In this document: piece after piece, positions 1 through 13,900 of the stretch
How positions within the stretch are numbered: position 1 is the stretch's first letter
Layout: each line of letters begins with the position of its first letter
Origin: Diphasiastrum complanatum
Taxonomy: Eukaryota > Streptophyta > Lycopodiopsida > Lycopodiales > Lycopodiaceae
Direction of reading: 5' to 3'
Assembly: GCA_029204225.1 (NCBI GenBank)
Contig: CM055102.1
Span: 47,088,870 to 47,152,869 of the forward strand
Length of the DNA: 64,000 nt
Notes under the pieces: model-generated
Told to the model about the DNA's origin: nothing
Database searches by the model: none
What the model saw: only the letters and a program-made list of their open reading frames with translations
Translations under genes and position numbers: made by a program

Positions 1-1029
1 CAAAAGGTAGTCGGGGTGGCATCAGAGATGCTAGAGAGAGAGAGTAACAAGATTTCACATAGTCCCTCTTGACAAGTCAAGACCAAACTTTTTGAACCCT
101 TCAATTTATAGCATAACATGTAAAAATACAACTGTATAAAGTTAAATAATCTAGTTGTTACTTGCCACCACCCCACACAACAAAACCGCACAAGTTAGTC
201 GCGTGAGGAAGATAGGTGTCATAGCTGAGCATCAATTGTTATCCATGTCCGAAACAAGATTCACTACTTTATCAGCTAGATTGCATCTATAACAAGTACG
301 TCCAATCTTCCCAATCATTCATTTCATAACCTAGCAATACGTTCTGCTCTTTAACGAAGCCGTATCAGGGCAGAAGCCATACTGATCAATAAAGGAGCAA
401 AAAGAACGTATTAGGTTCACATATACATTCTACATGTAAGAAGCTATCTTTCATTACATAGATGGACAGAGACTTGACGATGGCCACAGTGCTAGGTACT
501 AGAGCACCTTCGTGCTATACTAGCCCCATGGATTTTTCATAACCCTTTTTCGGGAGTCCAAGCACCGAACAACTTGGGCAATTCCATGCCATTCAAGTGT
601 ACCATAGTCGAGCCCTGTATGAGTATATGACATTACTTATCACAACCGGACTTTGTATGTATGGAAACAAATTTGTGATAACTCAAGCCCATATCAACTA
701 ATACGCATGCAGGATCAACCCTTACTAGATTTAGTACTTGAAAACCATTACACACAAAGTTTGCAATAACATCATAAATGCATGAGTAAGGTCATAGTAA
801 CGAGTTAGGCTACCCACTGTATTGGTGATATTCCATAAAGCATCGTACCTAAATGAGAGGTGAAGTCATCTCTTGTGAACTATCCATCTTCAGTTGCTTA
901 ACCGAATCACTCACGTGCTAAAGCATTCAAACCGAAAGTATTGGATTAAGTATAGAGTACACATAGAGCCTCATAGAGTCATCACCAATAGTTAACGAAT
1001 TCAAAGCTTATTGTACTCATCGATGTATT
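1..1029. other. Unassigned intergenic DNA
   Basis: No open frame with recognisable protein similarity is visible on either strand. The stretch ends directly at a copia integrase scrap, so it may be decayed transposon sequence, but no LTR ends or primer binding site could be found. Confidence 0.4.
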
Positions 1030-1236
1030 ATGCATACGAAGAGTGCATCGTACACACCTCAGCACAATGGAATAGCTGAACGAAGAAATTGTACACTAAT
1101 GGAAGCTGCTAGGTGTATGATGGCTCATGTGAATGCACCAAAACAGTTGTGGGCGGAAGCAGTGGCTAGATCGAATTATTTTCAGAATCGAATTCTAAAA
1201 TCTCAAAAAACTTGGGCAGAGGAAAATAAATATTGA
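1030..1236 (+). mobile_element. Ty1/copia integrase fragment
   Basis: A 68-codon frame carries the end of the copia integrase core: YTPQHNGIAERRN, then EAARCMM and LWAEAV. In intact elements this block holds the last catalytic Glu of the DDE triad (here GIAER). The frame stops right after the block and neither protease nor reverse transcriptase flanks it, so it is an orphan fragment of about 200 bp. Family assignment is firm; the parent element cannot be named. Confidence 0.85.
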
Positions 1237-4200
1237 GGATACATACATCTGTATGTTGTTCATATATCCAAAATTTCACATGTAATGCAGATAGAATAGG
1301 AAATACAGAAAAATCATTTTCGAATTGTAGTTCAATGATTCTATCTTGAAGTCATGCAAATTGAAGAGCATGACTTCGAAATTTGATTTGTTGGTCACAT
1401 TAGAACAACGTTTATTGTCCTAGAATATCATTACCATTGTTTAGACCTAAAAGTAATCTAAAGTTTAGATCATGATGTGACGACGTTATCTCAAGTCCAC
1501 GTTTCAAAATTTTAAAAGTGTGAGCCACCACCAAGTTGATGTTGTTTTGAATAACCATAATTAAGAGCTCTAATGCAGTATTGAAGTTATTATAAGCCAT
1601 TGCCATCATCAAAACAACATTGAGTGGCCATGATGACCATTGCAACTAGTGGGACTGACTATTGACAATTTGAGCCATGATATACCAACATAAATGGCAA
1701 GCATTTTTCTGGATTTTATACTATTGTGTGCCTTGTGATGCCATTGTGATTTATGGGGCAAAGTACCATTATAAATGGCCAACAATTTTTTGGTTTGATA
1801 CTATTGCATCTCTTGTGGTGCCATAACACATATCCCATATGGCAATGGTGATGATTGTGATTGTAATGTATCAAAATTTTCAAGTCACTTTACGAACATG
1901 TATGAAAGGAGGGAATAGATAACAAGTTGTATATTCATCTATCAAACTTCTTTCCTTTATGTTCAATAGAAATTATATGGATAATCTAGTCTATGAGTAA
2001 ATGTGGCCCATAAATGCATCATGCAAGGATACACAAAATGAGATAATTGTTTATTTTACAATGATAGAGATGACTACATTCATAGATAGCAAAGAACATT
2101 GTATATAGCAGTTCATGCTCCAAGAGCTAAAGTCTAGTCTAAAGGCAAGCCACCAATTTAAAGACATCAAAAGATTTTGGAATTTTTTGGATGATCTTTG
2201 CATATATTTAGGCTATATATTTCATCATGTTATATGATATATTATTAAACTTGCCAAGCATTGACTTATGCTTGGCAAATGTGGTTTTTAAACACAACAC
2301 TAAATGGTGCTACTTAAAACTAACAATATATATACAAATCCATGGAGCATGTAGGTTATTATCAAAGCATCAATCTCAACTTTGACAACTTGACCTACGC
2401 TATAAATGCTCATAGTAGAACCAAAGTCCACATTACAATCTCTAAAGAATTCCAAAAGCTATAATATGCTTTGATCGTTACACCCACATTTGATTAATTT
2501 GATTAGATCATTGAGTTTCATTAATTGATTGCTTCACTAATAGGGAACTCATAATTACAAACATAAACTACACTAATGGGCAAGAAGTGTTACCTACAAT
2601 GTAAGACATCAAAAAAGTGTTGTCACCATCTCCAGGATATTTCTTTGATATGCTCACAAACCATCACTCTTTTTTTAGTTGGTAAACCAACAATGCATCA
2701 CCACAATAATTATTAAAAGGAAATGTGTATTAGAGACATCAAGATGGACTCACATTGAGACATAGTCCAAATTATATCAATTTTAATCGATTGCATAAAC
2801 ATACACGGGCAATATATTGTTTTGAATAATTATCAATTGCTATTATTGGATAAATTAGAATTTTGGGATGCATGGAGCTCTTCCAAGATGCAAGGTTTTG
2901 GAGTACTTGACTTCAATAGGAGACTTGACCCTTACTCTAACATCCTAGTGGTCTCCGAGCCAAAAAAAACTCCACCCTTGCGAGAAGATTGTGAGCCATG
3001 GAGGGAAGACATAGGAAAATACAAGCTTAACATTAAACCATTGGCATTGTTGGTAGTAAAATTTCAGCAACATTTTCATTCAAATGAGCTAATTTGAAAT
3101 GCTAATACACAACCAACATAACAAACTGTGTTTCTTTCCCCCGAGTGCGTGTATCAAATGTTATTTCTCTATTATTAGTCTTATAAGTTTCAAAATTGTA
3201 GCACATTTCATAGGAGACACGATGACAATCAGATTTATAAGAAATAGCATGTATAGAAAACTTTTTAAGATTATTTTTAAGAGATGACAAGCATGTCAAG
3301 GACTTAACAATAAGTCCATAGCACTTTTTTTGGCTTGGATAATTTGGACTTCCGTTTTAATACATTCTTGCAATAAAAAACTAACTATAGATCACGTGTT
3401 TTTTAGACCATTTTCTTTGAATGAATGTAGTTTACACGATAATTTCCATCCAACCTTGTAACTAGACATTCCATAGATTTCTAATTTGTACTTCTAATCT
3501 ATACTAATGGGAGACTTGTACTTTGCATGCTTCACTTCCAATGTTGATGAAATGAAAACTTATTATAGGATAACAAGACATTCAAAATGTTGTGATCTTT
3601 CATATGTTTATAGTGGGTTTCCTTCATTTGAGCACTTTCTTTTCTCACCATTGCACAAAAGGACTCCAAAGCATGTGCTAGTGTCCATTGGTCATTATTT
3701 TTTAGTGAAAAACTTGAGAAATTTTACTCATTGGCTTAAACAATAATTTGCAAGGTAATATCATGGAGTAAAATTAGTGAAGCAAAGCTTATTATGATTT
3801 TACAAACACCTAGATGCATCGTCATATGGTTCTGATGTATACAAATGATATTTTTGCCTTACTATAATCTCATTCTTTAAGACTTGAGTGTTGTGACTTT
3901 ATGACCATCCAGCTTCTTGATTATGCATTAGAACTGAGCTACCTAGACCTTAAGCTTTCATTACAAGCTCAATTGCACTGATAAAAGAGCACATGTTTCA
4001 TATGAGGCACAAAATACACTTATCTGGCTCTCTCTTCGCAGCCCCAGCTGCCATGTTTCTTGTAGTGTCAGCATCCTCACACTAATGTATGTACTCTACA
4101 GTAAATAAATAGAATATGTGAACTCAGTGGAGCCTGCATCTTGGATCTAGGGACAATTTTTACACAACAGTGTCTACCCTCCAACATTAAATGAAAACCT

Positions 4201-4611
4201 TCTCTTTTTTTTATGTCCTCGTTTCTGTGGTAAATTGGAGTCAAACCGTAATCTTCCGGAGAGGAGAGGAAGTCCTAACAAACTAACTACTTGTTGGAGG
4301 ACAATACCAACTAATGCTCTTACTTAAATGTCTCAAAACCATGTACATAGTATTCTTCAACTTTCATACTAGCATTCATGGCTGATCTGCAATCTTGTCT
4401 GGCATATTACAACTAGGTTGGCTATTATGGCCAACAAGGGAACGTCTATCAAATCTTAAGCTAAGTTCTATCCCATGAACTAAGCAAGCAGATACTCTTT
4501 CAAATCTACTCGGTGTAGAGGCAGCCTCAATTTGGAGAGAGTCAACAACTAACAAAGGAGAGACACATATGCTCACTTAAGATCTTCAAATCACTGCAGA
4601 ACCACAAACGT
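1237..4611. other. Intergenic AT-rich DNA downstream of the TTC27 homolog
   Basis: No recognisable gene is present. A 91-codon frame at 2822-3097 (+) and a 66-codon frame at 4376-4576 (-) show no known motif and are probably chance frames. A diverged tandem repeat lies near 1676-1827. The last few hundred bases are close to the likely 3' end of the minus-strand gene. Confidence 0.4.
1676..1827. repeat. Diverged tandem repeat, two units of about 75 bp
   Basis: Two adjacent blocks share the order: ACC-A-ATAAATGGC, a T-rich run with TTTTT-TGG, GATACTATTG or TATACTATTG, then CTTGTG-TGCCAT. They differ at many positions, so the duplication is old. No coding sense is apparent. Confidence 0.5.
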
Positions 4612-4617
4612 TTTATT
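4612..4617 (-). terminator. Possible AATAAA poly(A) signal of the TTC27 homolog
   Basis: TTTATT on the plus strand reads AATAAA on the minus strand, about 290 bp past the TGA stop at 4904-4906. This would give a 3' UTR of roughly 300 bp. AATAAA is frequent in AT-rich DNA, so this is only a candidate. Confidence 0.3.
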
Positions 4618-4903
4618 AATACATGTACTCCATTTTTTAGTTTCAATATAATGGGTAATCATTCTGGGAAGTTCAATGCTTACATCAAGACCTGCACAGC
4701 CTTGAACTATCTCCGACTCTAACAAACTACCGGGTATATATCACTCTGTATGGGCAAGTGAGAAGGAACCAATATACAGGTCGCAGCATGGTTGCAACCT
4801 GAGATAGATCTAAAGCTTTCTGCATTAAGGAAACTTTGATCACTTTGAGATGCCGAACCTTACACATAGGAAAGAATATACATGACCTTGATAGTAAAAC
4901 CTC

Positions 4904-7900
4904 TCACAAGTTTTGAGAAATGTTTTGAATCTTTGAAAGACATGTGGTTAAATGCTTGTAATCGTCGCTCTCAGCAAAATCAGCACCCTGCAAGAAGTGC
5001 AGATAAGCATGAATAGAGCACATATTCCATCACCAAAACACACACACACGCGCGCGTGCACAAGCACACAAGATATGATTTATAGGAGAAGCTAAGAACT
5101 TGGAATTTAGGAAAATACAAATTGAGCATTCATAATTTGACTTCTAAAGAATTCTAAAGATCTAGCTTGAAATCTAACACATTTTCTGATATGAAGCCAC
5201 CAAAGTGATGATATGCCCACCTTTGATTGAACATGAAATGTAAAATATAATGCATCATTCCTCAATGGCTATTGGCAAATCTCTAATTCTCTGATTATTT
5301 GAATTTGAAATTTGGTGGGAACGCCCCTATAAACACTAACTTGACTTTTGGGCACTTGGCCTCAATAGCTATTGGCCAATCTCTACTTCTCTTATTGGAT
5401 CGGACTTACACACGTAGGGTGCCAATTCCCTCACACTTATTTCCTAATCTAAATCAATCAAGATCACTCAAAAGCTAGAATGTTAGGAACATTAGGAATT
5501 TCTCATATCACAATTCAAGCATTTCATGTCACAAACTTTTTTTGACCATGAACTTCACCGTCTAAGAATTCTAGCCACCTTAATGAGCAAAGGCCTGGTT
5601 ATAGGCAACTCGATACTTATTTAGATTCATTCCAAAAGAAACATCTCATCAACATGTTATCAGGTGAACTAAAACCAGGCCCAAAGAATATGACATGACA
5701 TGTGAGCTCATCTATGATGGACATTGATCAATGAGCAGGGAGTTGAAAACATGGGCAGTTCACATAATATTGAGATCTAATAGGCTGTTTCTGAGTGCGT
5801 AAATAGATATACAGAATCACATCCAAAACGCTAATTTGCATGACTAAGAGATGTACCCAGAGTACATAACTTCAACACCAAGATAATAATTCATAAGATT
5901 GAGATCGGCCATTTCAAATTAGTACACAGGTCTTCTTTGATTGATTCCACCTATTTAAGATTGTTTTGATGATTAAATCGACGTAAAATACCACCAGAAC
6001 AACTCCTCATCATGAGATAGAGTGTAAAGATTGGAATCTACAGTAGATTTTTTACTAAGCCTTTGAGTAAAAAGTTGTCATCTATGCACTTATACCATGT
6101 TCAAGGCGCTTGTTTGAGTCCATATAAAGTTTTCCTAAGCTTGCGTACTTTTGACTCTTGCCCCTTGTTAACATAGCCTTCGAGTTGTAGCATGTAGACA
6201 TCTTTATTTAGGAATTCATTCAGGAAGAAAGATTTGACATCCATTTGATGAATTTGTCATCCAAAACCAGATGCTAAAGCAATGATCAGCCTCAAAGTTG
6301 TTCACTTTGCAACAGGTGCAAAGATTTCTCCATACTCAGCAGCTTTGTTTTAGGCATACCCTTGATGATGAGACGTGCCTTGTGCTTAACAATGCATCTT
6401 GGTTTCCAAGGGGGGCTTGAACCTGGGACCAAAGAAACTTTGGATGCCAAGCTAACCAACTATGCCAACCCCGTTGGATTGTGCTTAACAATGGATCCAT
6501 CCACATAATTATTGATCCTAAACACCCACTTGTTTTTTAAGAAAAAATTTATCTTTTGGTCAATCCACAAGCTCCCAAGTTTTATGCTTCGCAAATAATT
6601 CTAACTTCTCTTGCATCGCATTACACCACACCTTTTGATTTTCAGCTTCATTAAAGGATGTCGGTTCCTTGTTCTCCATGATGCTCACCATGAGTGCAAA
6701 ATTTGCTTGAAACCTGTCAGGTGCTTTGTGTTCACGTGTAGGCTTTCTTCTCTCTTCCTCTTTACTAGACGCTGCTTGCTTGCTTAACTCTTTCAAGCTG
6801 TTTCTCCAATCCTCAAGTAACTCTTGGTACCACTTGGAAGGTTTCTTGGTTTCACTTGACAACCTCCTTGGCGGTAGTAAGTGTCTCCCAAGGTACATCC
6901 AAGACCTTCCTCTTCACATGCATGCTCCTTTCTCATTGTTTCCATTGGAATCCATACGCAGACATTGCATGTACTCGTAGTCTTGAGGAACTGTTTCAAG
7001 TTGTGATACATTTGCTCTTCTCTAATTTGCTGTATCAAATGGAAACTACCATACATTATCATGTTCACAAGTATTAATGGCATCATCAAAATTCACCTCA
7101 CCATTATGAGCCTCATCAAATATAACTCATCTTACTCACATTCCTAATAACTTGTTGAAGCTCTATCTGTCATGTCGAACTCATGTGACAACATAGCTTT
7201 AGTATCATCAATAATGAATCATCAACATATGAAGTGATAATAATCAAAGATGATGCTACTGCCTTGAAGTAAACATTAGAGTTTGCTGAACTAGGTATAA
7301 AACCATGCTCAATAAAAAATATGTTGACCTTTGAAACCATGCCCGTAGTGACTACTTAAGCCTATAAAGAGCTTTTTGAAGTTTGCATACTTGATGCTCT
7401 TTGCCTTTCAAGTTCATAACCTTCTAGTTGAGACATGTATATGTCTTCTTCAATAACACCATTTAGAAATGTTGTTTGTTTGAGCCATATTTCCCACAGG
7501 TCCTGGCAACGGCCGTATCACTCATCACACTCAGAGCATTTCATGAGTTTGATTACGTCTTAATTTTTCATCCAGAGATTTCTCGAACTAGATTTGTAAA
7601 GGATCCTGCTAATAGATTCAGGGCATGTTAATGGACTGCTTGGGACGGAAGTTACCTTGATATTGCTGTAAATTTGCTTTGAATGTACATCAAACTAGCT
7701 ATGGATGACTTTCAGGGTTAAAAAAGCAGCTGGGGGCACATTTTTAGGGTTCAAAACATTGATTGATGAAATTTAAAAACCAACCAAAAAAAAGAAACGG
7801 GGATTTCTGTTACAATGGAGCAGGGTGCGATGCTCATAGAGTTTGAGTAGCCTGAGAATTGGTTCAATTTGAAACATGCAATAAGACATTCATGAAAACC

Positions 7901-10900
7901 TTGCAAAACGTGTTATTCTACATCATTGTAGGGAAGACCTGTTTGATTGTGTTGCGCAAAAGCATCTGAGCGGAAGAAAAATTCTGTTTGATGCCAGTGC
8001 ATTCGAATATCTCAAGATAAATTTCACATAAGTGCACTGCTGCAGAGGAAAATCTTTTGAAATGCTCCAGGTTGTGTTGCCAATTCGAGCCCTGTTAACA
8101 CATCAACATCAGCAGTTCTAGCTTTTTTTAACAGCAACATTGCAAATCAAAGCCAAGCCTATGAGACATATATAGTCAAAACACAAAAAAATATCATAGT
8201 TGTATAGCAGAAGTAAACCATGTACAATATCGCATAGCATAAGTAACCTGTAAAGATTTCCAAACTGAGTCACTTACCAGTAAAGATTTCCTATAAAGCA
8301 AGCTCTAATTGAAAGGAAAACTGTATTTAACAAGAATAATGCAAAAGACTGTTGAAAAAATCTTTTCAATTATGGCAAATCAAACAAAAATATTAAGGGA
8401 AAAATCCTAACTAAACAAACATCATTGATAATATCTAATAATGTAGTGTCTACCCAAACAATCACTCAAACATCACCACATCCTGCATAGCATGGACTCA
8501 CATCATTGGTTTCCAAAGAAAGTCATGATCATCCAGCAGCCATTATTCAAATCTGTATTTACCATGCAAACATCTTCACAGGTGCTTAAAGCCTATGAGC
8601 ATTGAGTAGTGACAAGTTGCTATCTGAGCTTCTATTTAAATCAGAGTTTCCAATTTTGAAGAAAAGAAATAAGCTTTGCATAAGGAGCTCATCTTATTTC
8701 CTAAAGTGCTGCAGTCCACTACAATGAAATTAAAAAACTTGTACCCTTAGGTTGTTGCTTTGAGCACAATTCGTGCACACTCTACCATGATCTTACTCTT
8801 CCTTTTGGCCATACCATTTTATCAAGGTGTACATGGTGTGGGAAGCTATCTTCTTGTACCACTGCCTTTGCAAAATTAAACAAGTTCAATTTCCCCACCA
8901 CTATCTGATCGAGAGTTTCAGCAACCCTACTCACTATGCCACCCAATGACAATTGGGAACCAGATTTTAAAAAAAAAAGAGTTATTTTGCGATATTTCGA
9001 TTAAATATACTATAGAAGATCCAAGTAAAAAATATTTGTGATTGTGATTCTAGGAGAGTACCCCAACAATACTAAAAAGGATAGGTACTCGTTAAGGAGT
9101 AAGCCCCTAAAGTTTTAGAATGTCATTTCCATAAGGGTTATGCTACAATATCTTCACTCAAGTCACAGATATTGAAGAGTACAAAAGCCACCACAATAGC
9201 TGGAATTTATTTTACACGGAAACCCAATTCCTATCACTTCTTCAGAGATGAAGGGCATACTCAACTCTTAGTGCAGATAGACCTAAAGATCCAAGCAATA
9301 GAATGAAGACATCTAATGCCTCACAGAAATGTCAAGCAAAGTTTCACATTTACCCTGCTCAATATGAAAAATTAAAACTAGCGAAAGGGAGAAACCCTAA
9401 GCCTACTGCACTTACTCCTAGTTTAAGCAACTTCACGTCAGACGATGCTTGACAACATTCAGTTTCCACAACAATGGTATAGTACCTCTTTAATAGTCTG
9501 CTAACAAGCTGAAACAAGCTACCCCCACTGATGGCTTATAATATGCAAACTCACTAGAACTTGATTTACCTGTTAGGTTCTAGCAACTCCAAATGTACGT
9601 CCATAGAATTGGGCACTTGACTCAGAGGTCAATGCACCATATCCTTTATAAATATTGAAAGCATGCCTTTGTACGATGCAAATAGGTCCATAGAATTGGG
9701 CACTTGACTCACAGGTCAATGCACTAAGTCCTTTATAAACATTAAAAGCATGCCTTGGAACTCTACAGTCCAAATAGTCTTAATCGAGTATGGTGCATGA
9801 CTCGTGAAATTTCATATTCAACTATGTTTGCATCAGTTATCTGGAAACCATCTTCCTACATGGTAAAACATGTTTCTCCATAATAGAACACATGAGAATT
9901 ATATTAAGGTTTCATTAATCCACAAGCAACTTTTTACAGCTTTTTCTGGGCTTATTTTGGATAGATCTATTCTTCTAGATAGTTTTCAGAGTCACATGCA
10001 TATGATGAACTACTTTGTCCTGAACGACCTCGTGAGATTCGGAGATCTGGCATTTCCTTGTTCTCAAATCTCAGCTAGCTTCTCCTGAGTGGAAATCCCT
10101 CAATTAAGGAGCATTGTGATGGGAAAAGTTCATGCTGGTGATACACAAAAAAAAAAGTCTGGCAAAATTGAAATGAGGGGCTGATAGAATTCAACAACAA
10201 TCTAATTTGAAACTTTGAAAGATCATTTTTTAGGTTATGCACATTCAAAATCCAAACATTTACTAGCGACATCATGAAATTCTTATTAAGTCGAGGCTTA
10301 TTGTCAAGATTGGGTGAAAAACTACATTCTTGATGTTAATGCTTCCATGAAATGTCGACAAACATAATATCAAATGGAAGGATTGGCATGCCAATAACAA
10401 AGAATTGAAAGAAAACCTGTAAAGCTCGAACTTGCTTCAACAGAGCCTGAGATGCCATTGGCAGGTCACCCTTGATCCGGTACCAACGTGCTTGCAGACC
10501 CCACACCTCACCATCAGCATTTCCATGCTCAACTACCTGTCATGGCAATATTGAATCAACAACTCTGATTATGTTTCAACTCCCTTATGCCAGAAGGACA
10601 TCATTAATCTTCTCTCTTCATAAAGTACTAAATATAGAAAAAAAACTGTATTTATTCTCCTGGATAACTCAGAACAACGGAAAGGTTGAATCGTTCACCA
10701 CCAGGCTTGGAATTAAAGACAGACCATCCTTTTAAACTAGAGGGCTGCATTAAGTTTTAACTTCCGAAATCCAAGTTTCCTGGCTAGCTTCTAAATGAAT
10801 TTCACAGGGAGGTTAAACGTTATACATAGTCATGTTGTATTCTAGAAAAAAAAAAATTGCGAACTTGCAATTCTCATAATTTTCACTTTTCAAATTCACC

Positions 10901-13900
10901 TTTCAGAATTGACAGGTAATTTAGATGATTGTCTTTCATGTTGAAATTTTGTTTTGTTTTGCCTCAAAGAAAGGCGACGAGGCCCTATATAGTTGGTTCT
11001 AAGCAAAACAGTATTCAAGCTATCTTAGTTAAAAGTTGAATGCATACATTTGAAGAAAGATCCTTTACACTATAAGGCCACTAGGTTTGTGATCACTCAA
11101 CACTTTCAAGTTCAAAAATAGCACTCCGAATATCATAGGCTGCCATATTGTGTGAATTTCGCTCTTATCAACCAAAACTACATGACATGCATAATCCTGC
11201 ACTTATGAGCACATTGTGTTGTTTATATCAATGCTTACTTGTCCGAGAAGTTTTCCAACTATATCTAATAGCAACTCTCTTTCTTTGATTAGATCTTCCT
11301 TGGGCCCCTCGATGTCAATAGAAAGTCCGACTTCCTCAGAGTGATCCACATCAAGACCATTGAGCTCATGTGCATGGGTATCCGTGGAGCCAGTACCATT
11401 TTGTTCCTCAACATTTGATGCAGACATTTCAAAAATCGTTGGGATCACTGATTCCTCTGGAAGATTTGCATTTACTTTTCCATCATCCTTTTGCCTACTG
11501 AATGCAGAAACAGAATTCATTGATGTTCCTAAACTTGAATGGATCTTCCGTTGGTTTAGAAACCCTTGCCTTTTCTCCAGTTCTTCGATCAGCTTTGTAA
11601 GTGAAGGCAAATCTACATGCTTCCCTCTTGAAAGATCAAGAACCTTCTCAATTGCAGTTGCTGCCTGATACATTGAAAAAATAAAAATCAGTGCAGAATT
11701 GTCTCACCTGACCTATCAAGCCTTATGAATGCAATGCTAATATTGAGATCACAAAATTTGGCTATTTCACATTTCAAACCTTTCGCAATTACAAGAGGCC
11801 GTTTATTCATAATGCATTGTCAAAACAAACACCCATAGACATAACTTGATAGTATAACCTGCCTATCACCAAACTCTGAAGGGAGATGTCTATCATAGGT
11901 AATTTTAAGCCATGTCTTATGAGCAGAAGTGGTCATGGTTCTTCACAGGGGTATCATTTCCTCCTATACACGGTTGGAAAATTTCTCCAATAGATCTGTC
12001 ATGGTGAAAGATGACTAATAAATCAGAGTCCATGAGAATTTAGTAGTCGATTACCTTCAGAATAGCTATTCACACAGGATTGACGTACGATCTTGTTAGC
12101 TTCGAAATAGGCTATTTTCCATCTAATGAATTTTCGATCTTGTTAAATTAGAGGAGCTAGCATATCTCCAAAAAGCTTACAAAGAATAGGAGAGACCAAT
12201 AAATGTTACTACCATGACGGCTCAATAAAGCAACCATCCTCAATGGGCTCTATTGAAAGAAAAGCTTGTGTTAGTATACTTTCACTGTAGGTTTATTTCA
12301 TGTATGTAATAAGAACACAGCAGGTATGGGTCATTGATTCGTCATTTAAATGGACACATTAGCCTTTGATACCCCTATTGTCAGATTTCACATCTCATTC
12401 TACACCAACTTTCCTTCTTGCAAGTTTCTATTAAGCAAATATGCTCACAGCAAGGATGCTTTTCATACTTAGTTGAACCAATCACTTAACTAGAAAAGTG
12501 TATGTAGTGTGCCATATAAGCTTGTGAATAGAGTGCTGGTTGACATTTGTGCTCTTCTGTTTAAACATAATTTCAAACTGGTTCGATGAACACATAGGCT
12601 AGCACACTTTTAAACATGAACGTGACAAGAAAGAGTCACTATAGCCTTCATTCGCAACTCATGTCTGTCCTCACCTGAAGATAGTTACCAATATCTATCG
12701 CAACTTGCGATAAGTTCTCCCACATTTGCCATGACCCCCGCCTGTCTGGAACAGTTTACATTAAGTCTTGATTCTTTTATTGGATCAGTAGAACAATTGG
12801 AACCACACTTAATCAATCAAAAAATGTAAAATTTATTAATCAATGTGACAATGTGACAAGGAAATGTCGACATACTTGAACTTCAGTGCTTCTCGAAAGG
12901 CTACAAAAGCTTCTCTGCTTTTCTGCTTGTGCATGTTTCTGCTTCAACAGAACAACAGTTCATTTTAGCCCATAAACATGCTAGAATTGTAGCAGATAAA
13001 GAACATTCCATAATTATGATGGCCTTTGACATCACATAAGAAATAATAGCTGCTAGACCATATACATCAACTCATAAAACCAAACAACAAAAACAAAAAA
13101 GGACTTGCTTAAACAAGTTTCATATAAATTGTCTGAAAATGGACATTTATTACAAAGTAAAGATAGAAAAATAAAATGACCCCTACAAAACAGAGCTGAG
13201 CTGACACTAATCACTTTCATAAGCTAAGCCTAAAGTAACGCAACAGTGGGAGAACAGGCCGTTGTAAAACTTATCAAAATTTGAAACATCATCTGTCATT
13301 TTCCTCTCTCCCAGAGGATTCTTGATTGTATGGTGAAGTGCCCCCCATTTCATGTTCTACTCGAAAAAATAGCTTCTGGAAGAATTATGCTGTAAGGACC
13401 TATTATCCAACGTATGGGCATCTGATACCCTTATATGCCCTGGCCCTATTTGCTTCCTTCCTGGGAGGGCCCCTTATGTGAACAGTATAAGTAGAGTAGC
13501 TGTTTAAGGGCCCTCAAATATTCTAAGCAGGGTAACTCGTAGGCATTTTATGGTTGATTGATTTGGTTACTTGAGTTCTTTATAAGAGACTTGTCTACAG
13601 TTCCTCTAACAGGAGAATCTCTGATGCATCCTATTCTCATCATATCCTCTTACAGCAGACATTTCAAAAAACGCACAAAAGGAACGCAATATCAGACATA
13701 AGATTTTGAGAACTTAGACAATATGTTGCTTGCAAATACAATATGTAACCTGCAAAGCAGTTGTAAATGAAGGATGTCATACTCTTCCACAACAGCACCT
13801 CCCTGTGTGTAACATCGAAGGTACACTTTAACTTGTAAGATGCACTGATGGAATATATCTCATTTTAAGTAGCTAGAAAATGAAAACTAAGAGCTAACTT

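Larger units (their letters stand above)
4988..7938 (-). other. Intron 19 of the TTC27 homolog, filled with copia debris
   Basis: A donor GT follows the LRNTIKQ exon and an acceptor AG precedes the last exon. The intron holds a CA/CG microsatellite, two separate minus-strand copia fragments and one SINE copy. The stretch 5070-6020 shows nothing recognisable, nor does 7495-7938. Confidence 0.85.

Noticed and set aside
2822-3097. 91-codon plus-strand frame as a gene
   Set aside because: No motif, no splice context and no neighbouring support.
9573-9773. Repeated-peptide frame as an extra TTC27 exon
   Set aside because: The flanking exons join directly in phase (VRALQ to GSNWQH), and the repeat is a DNA-level tandem duplication.
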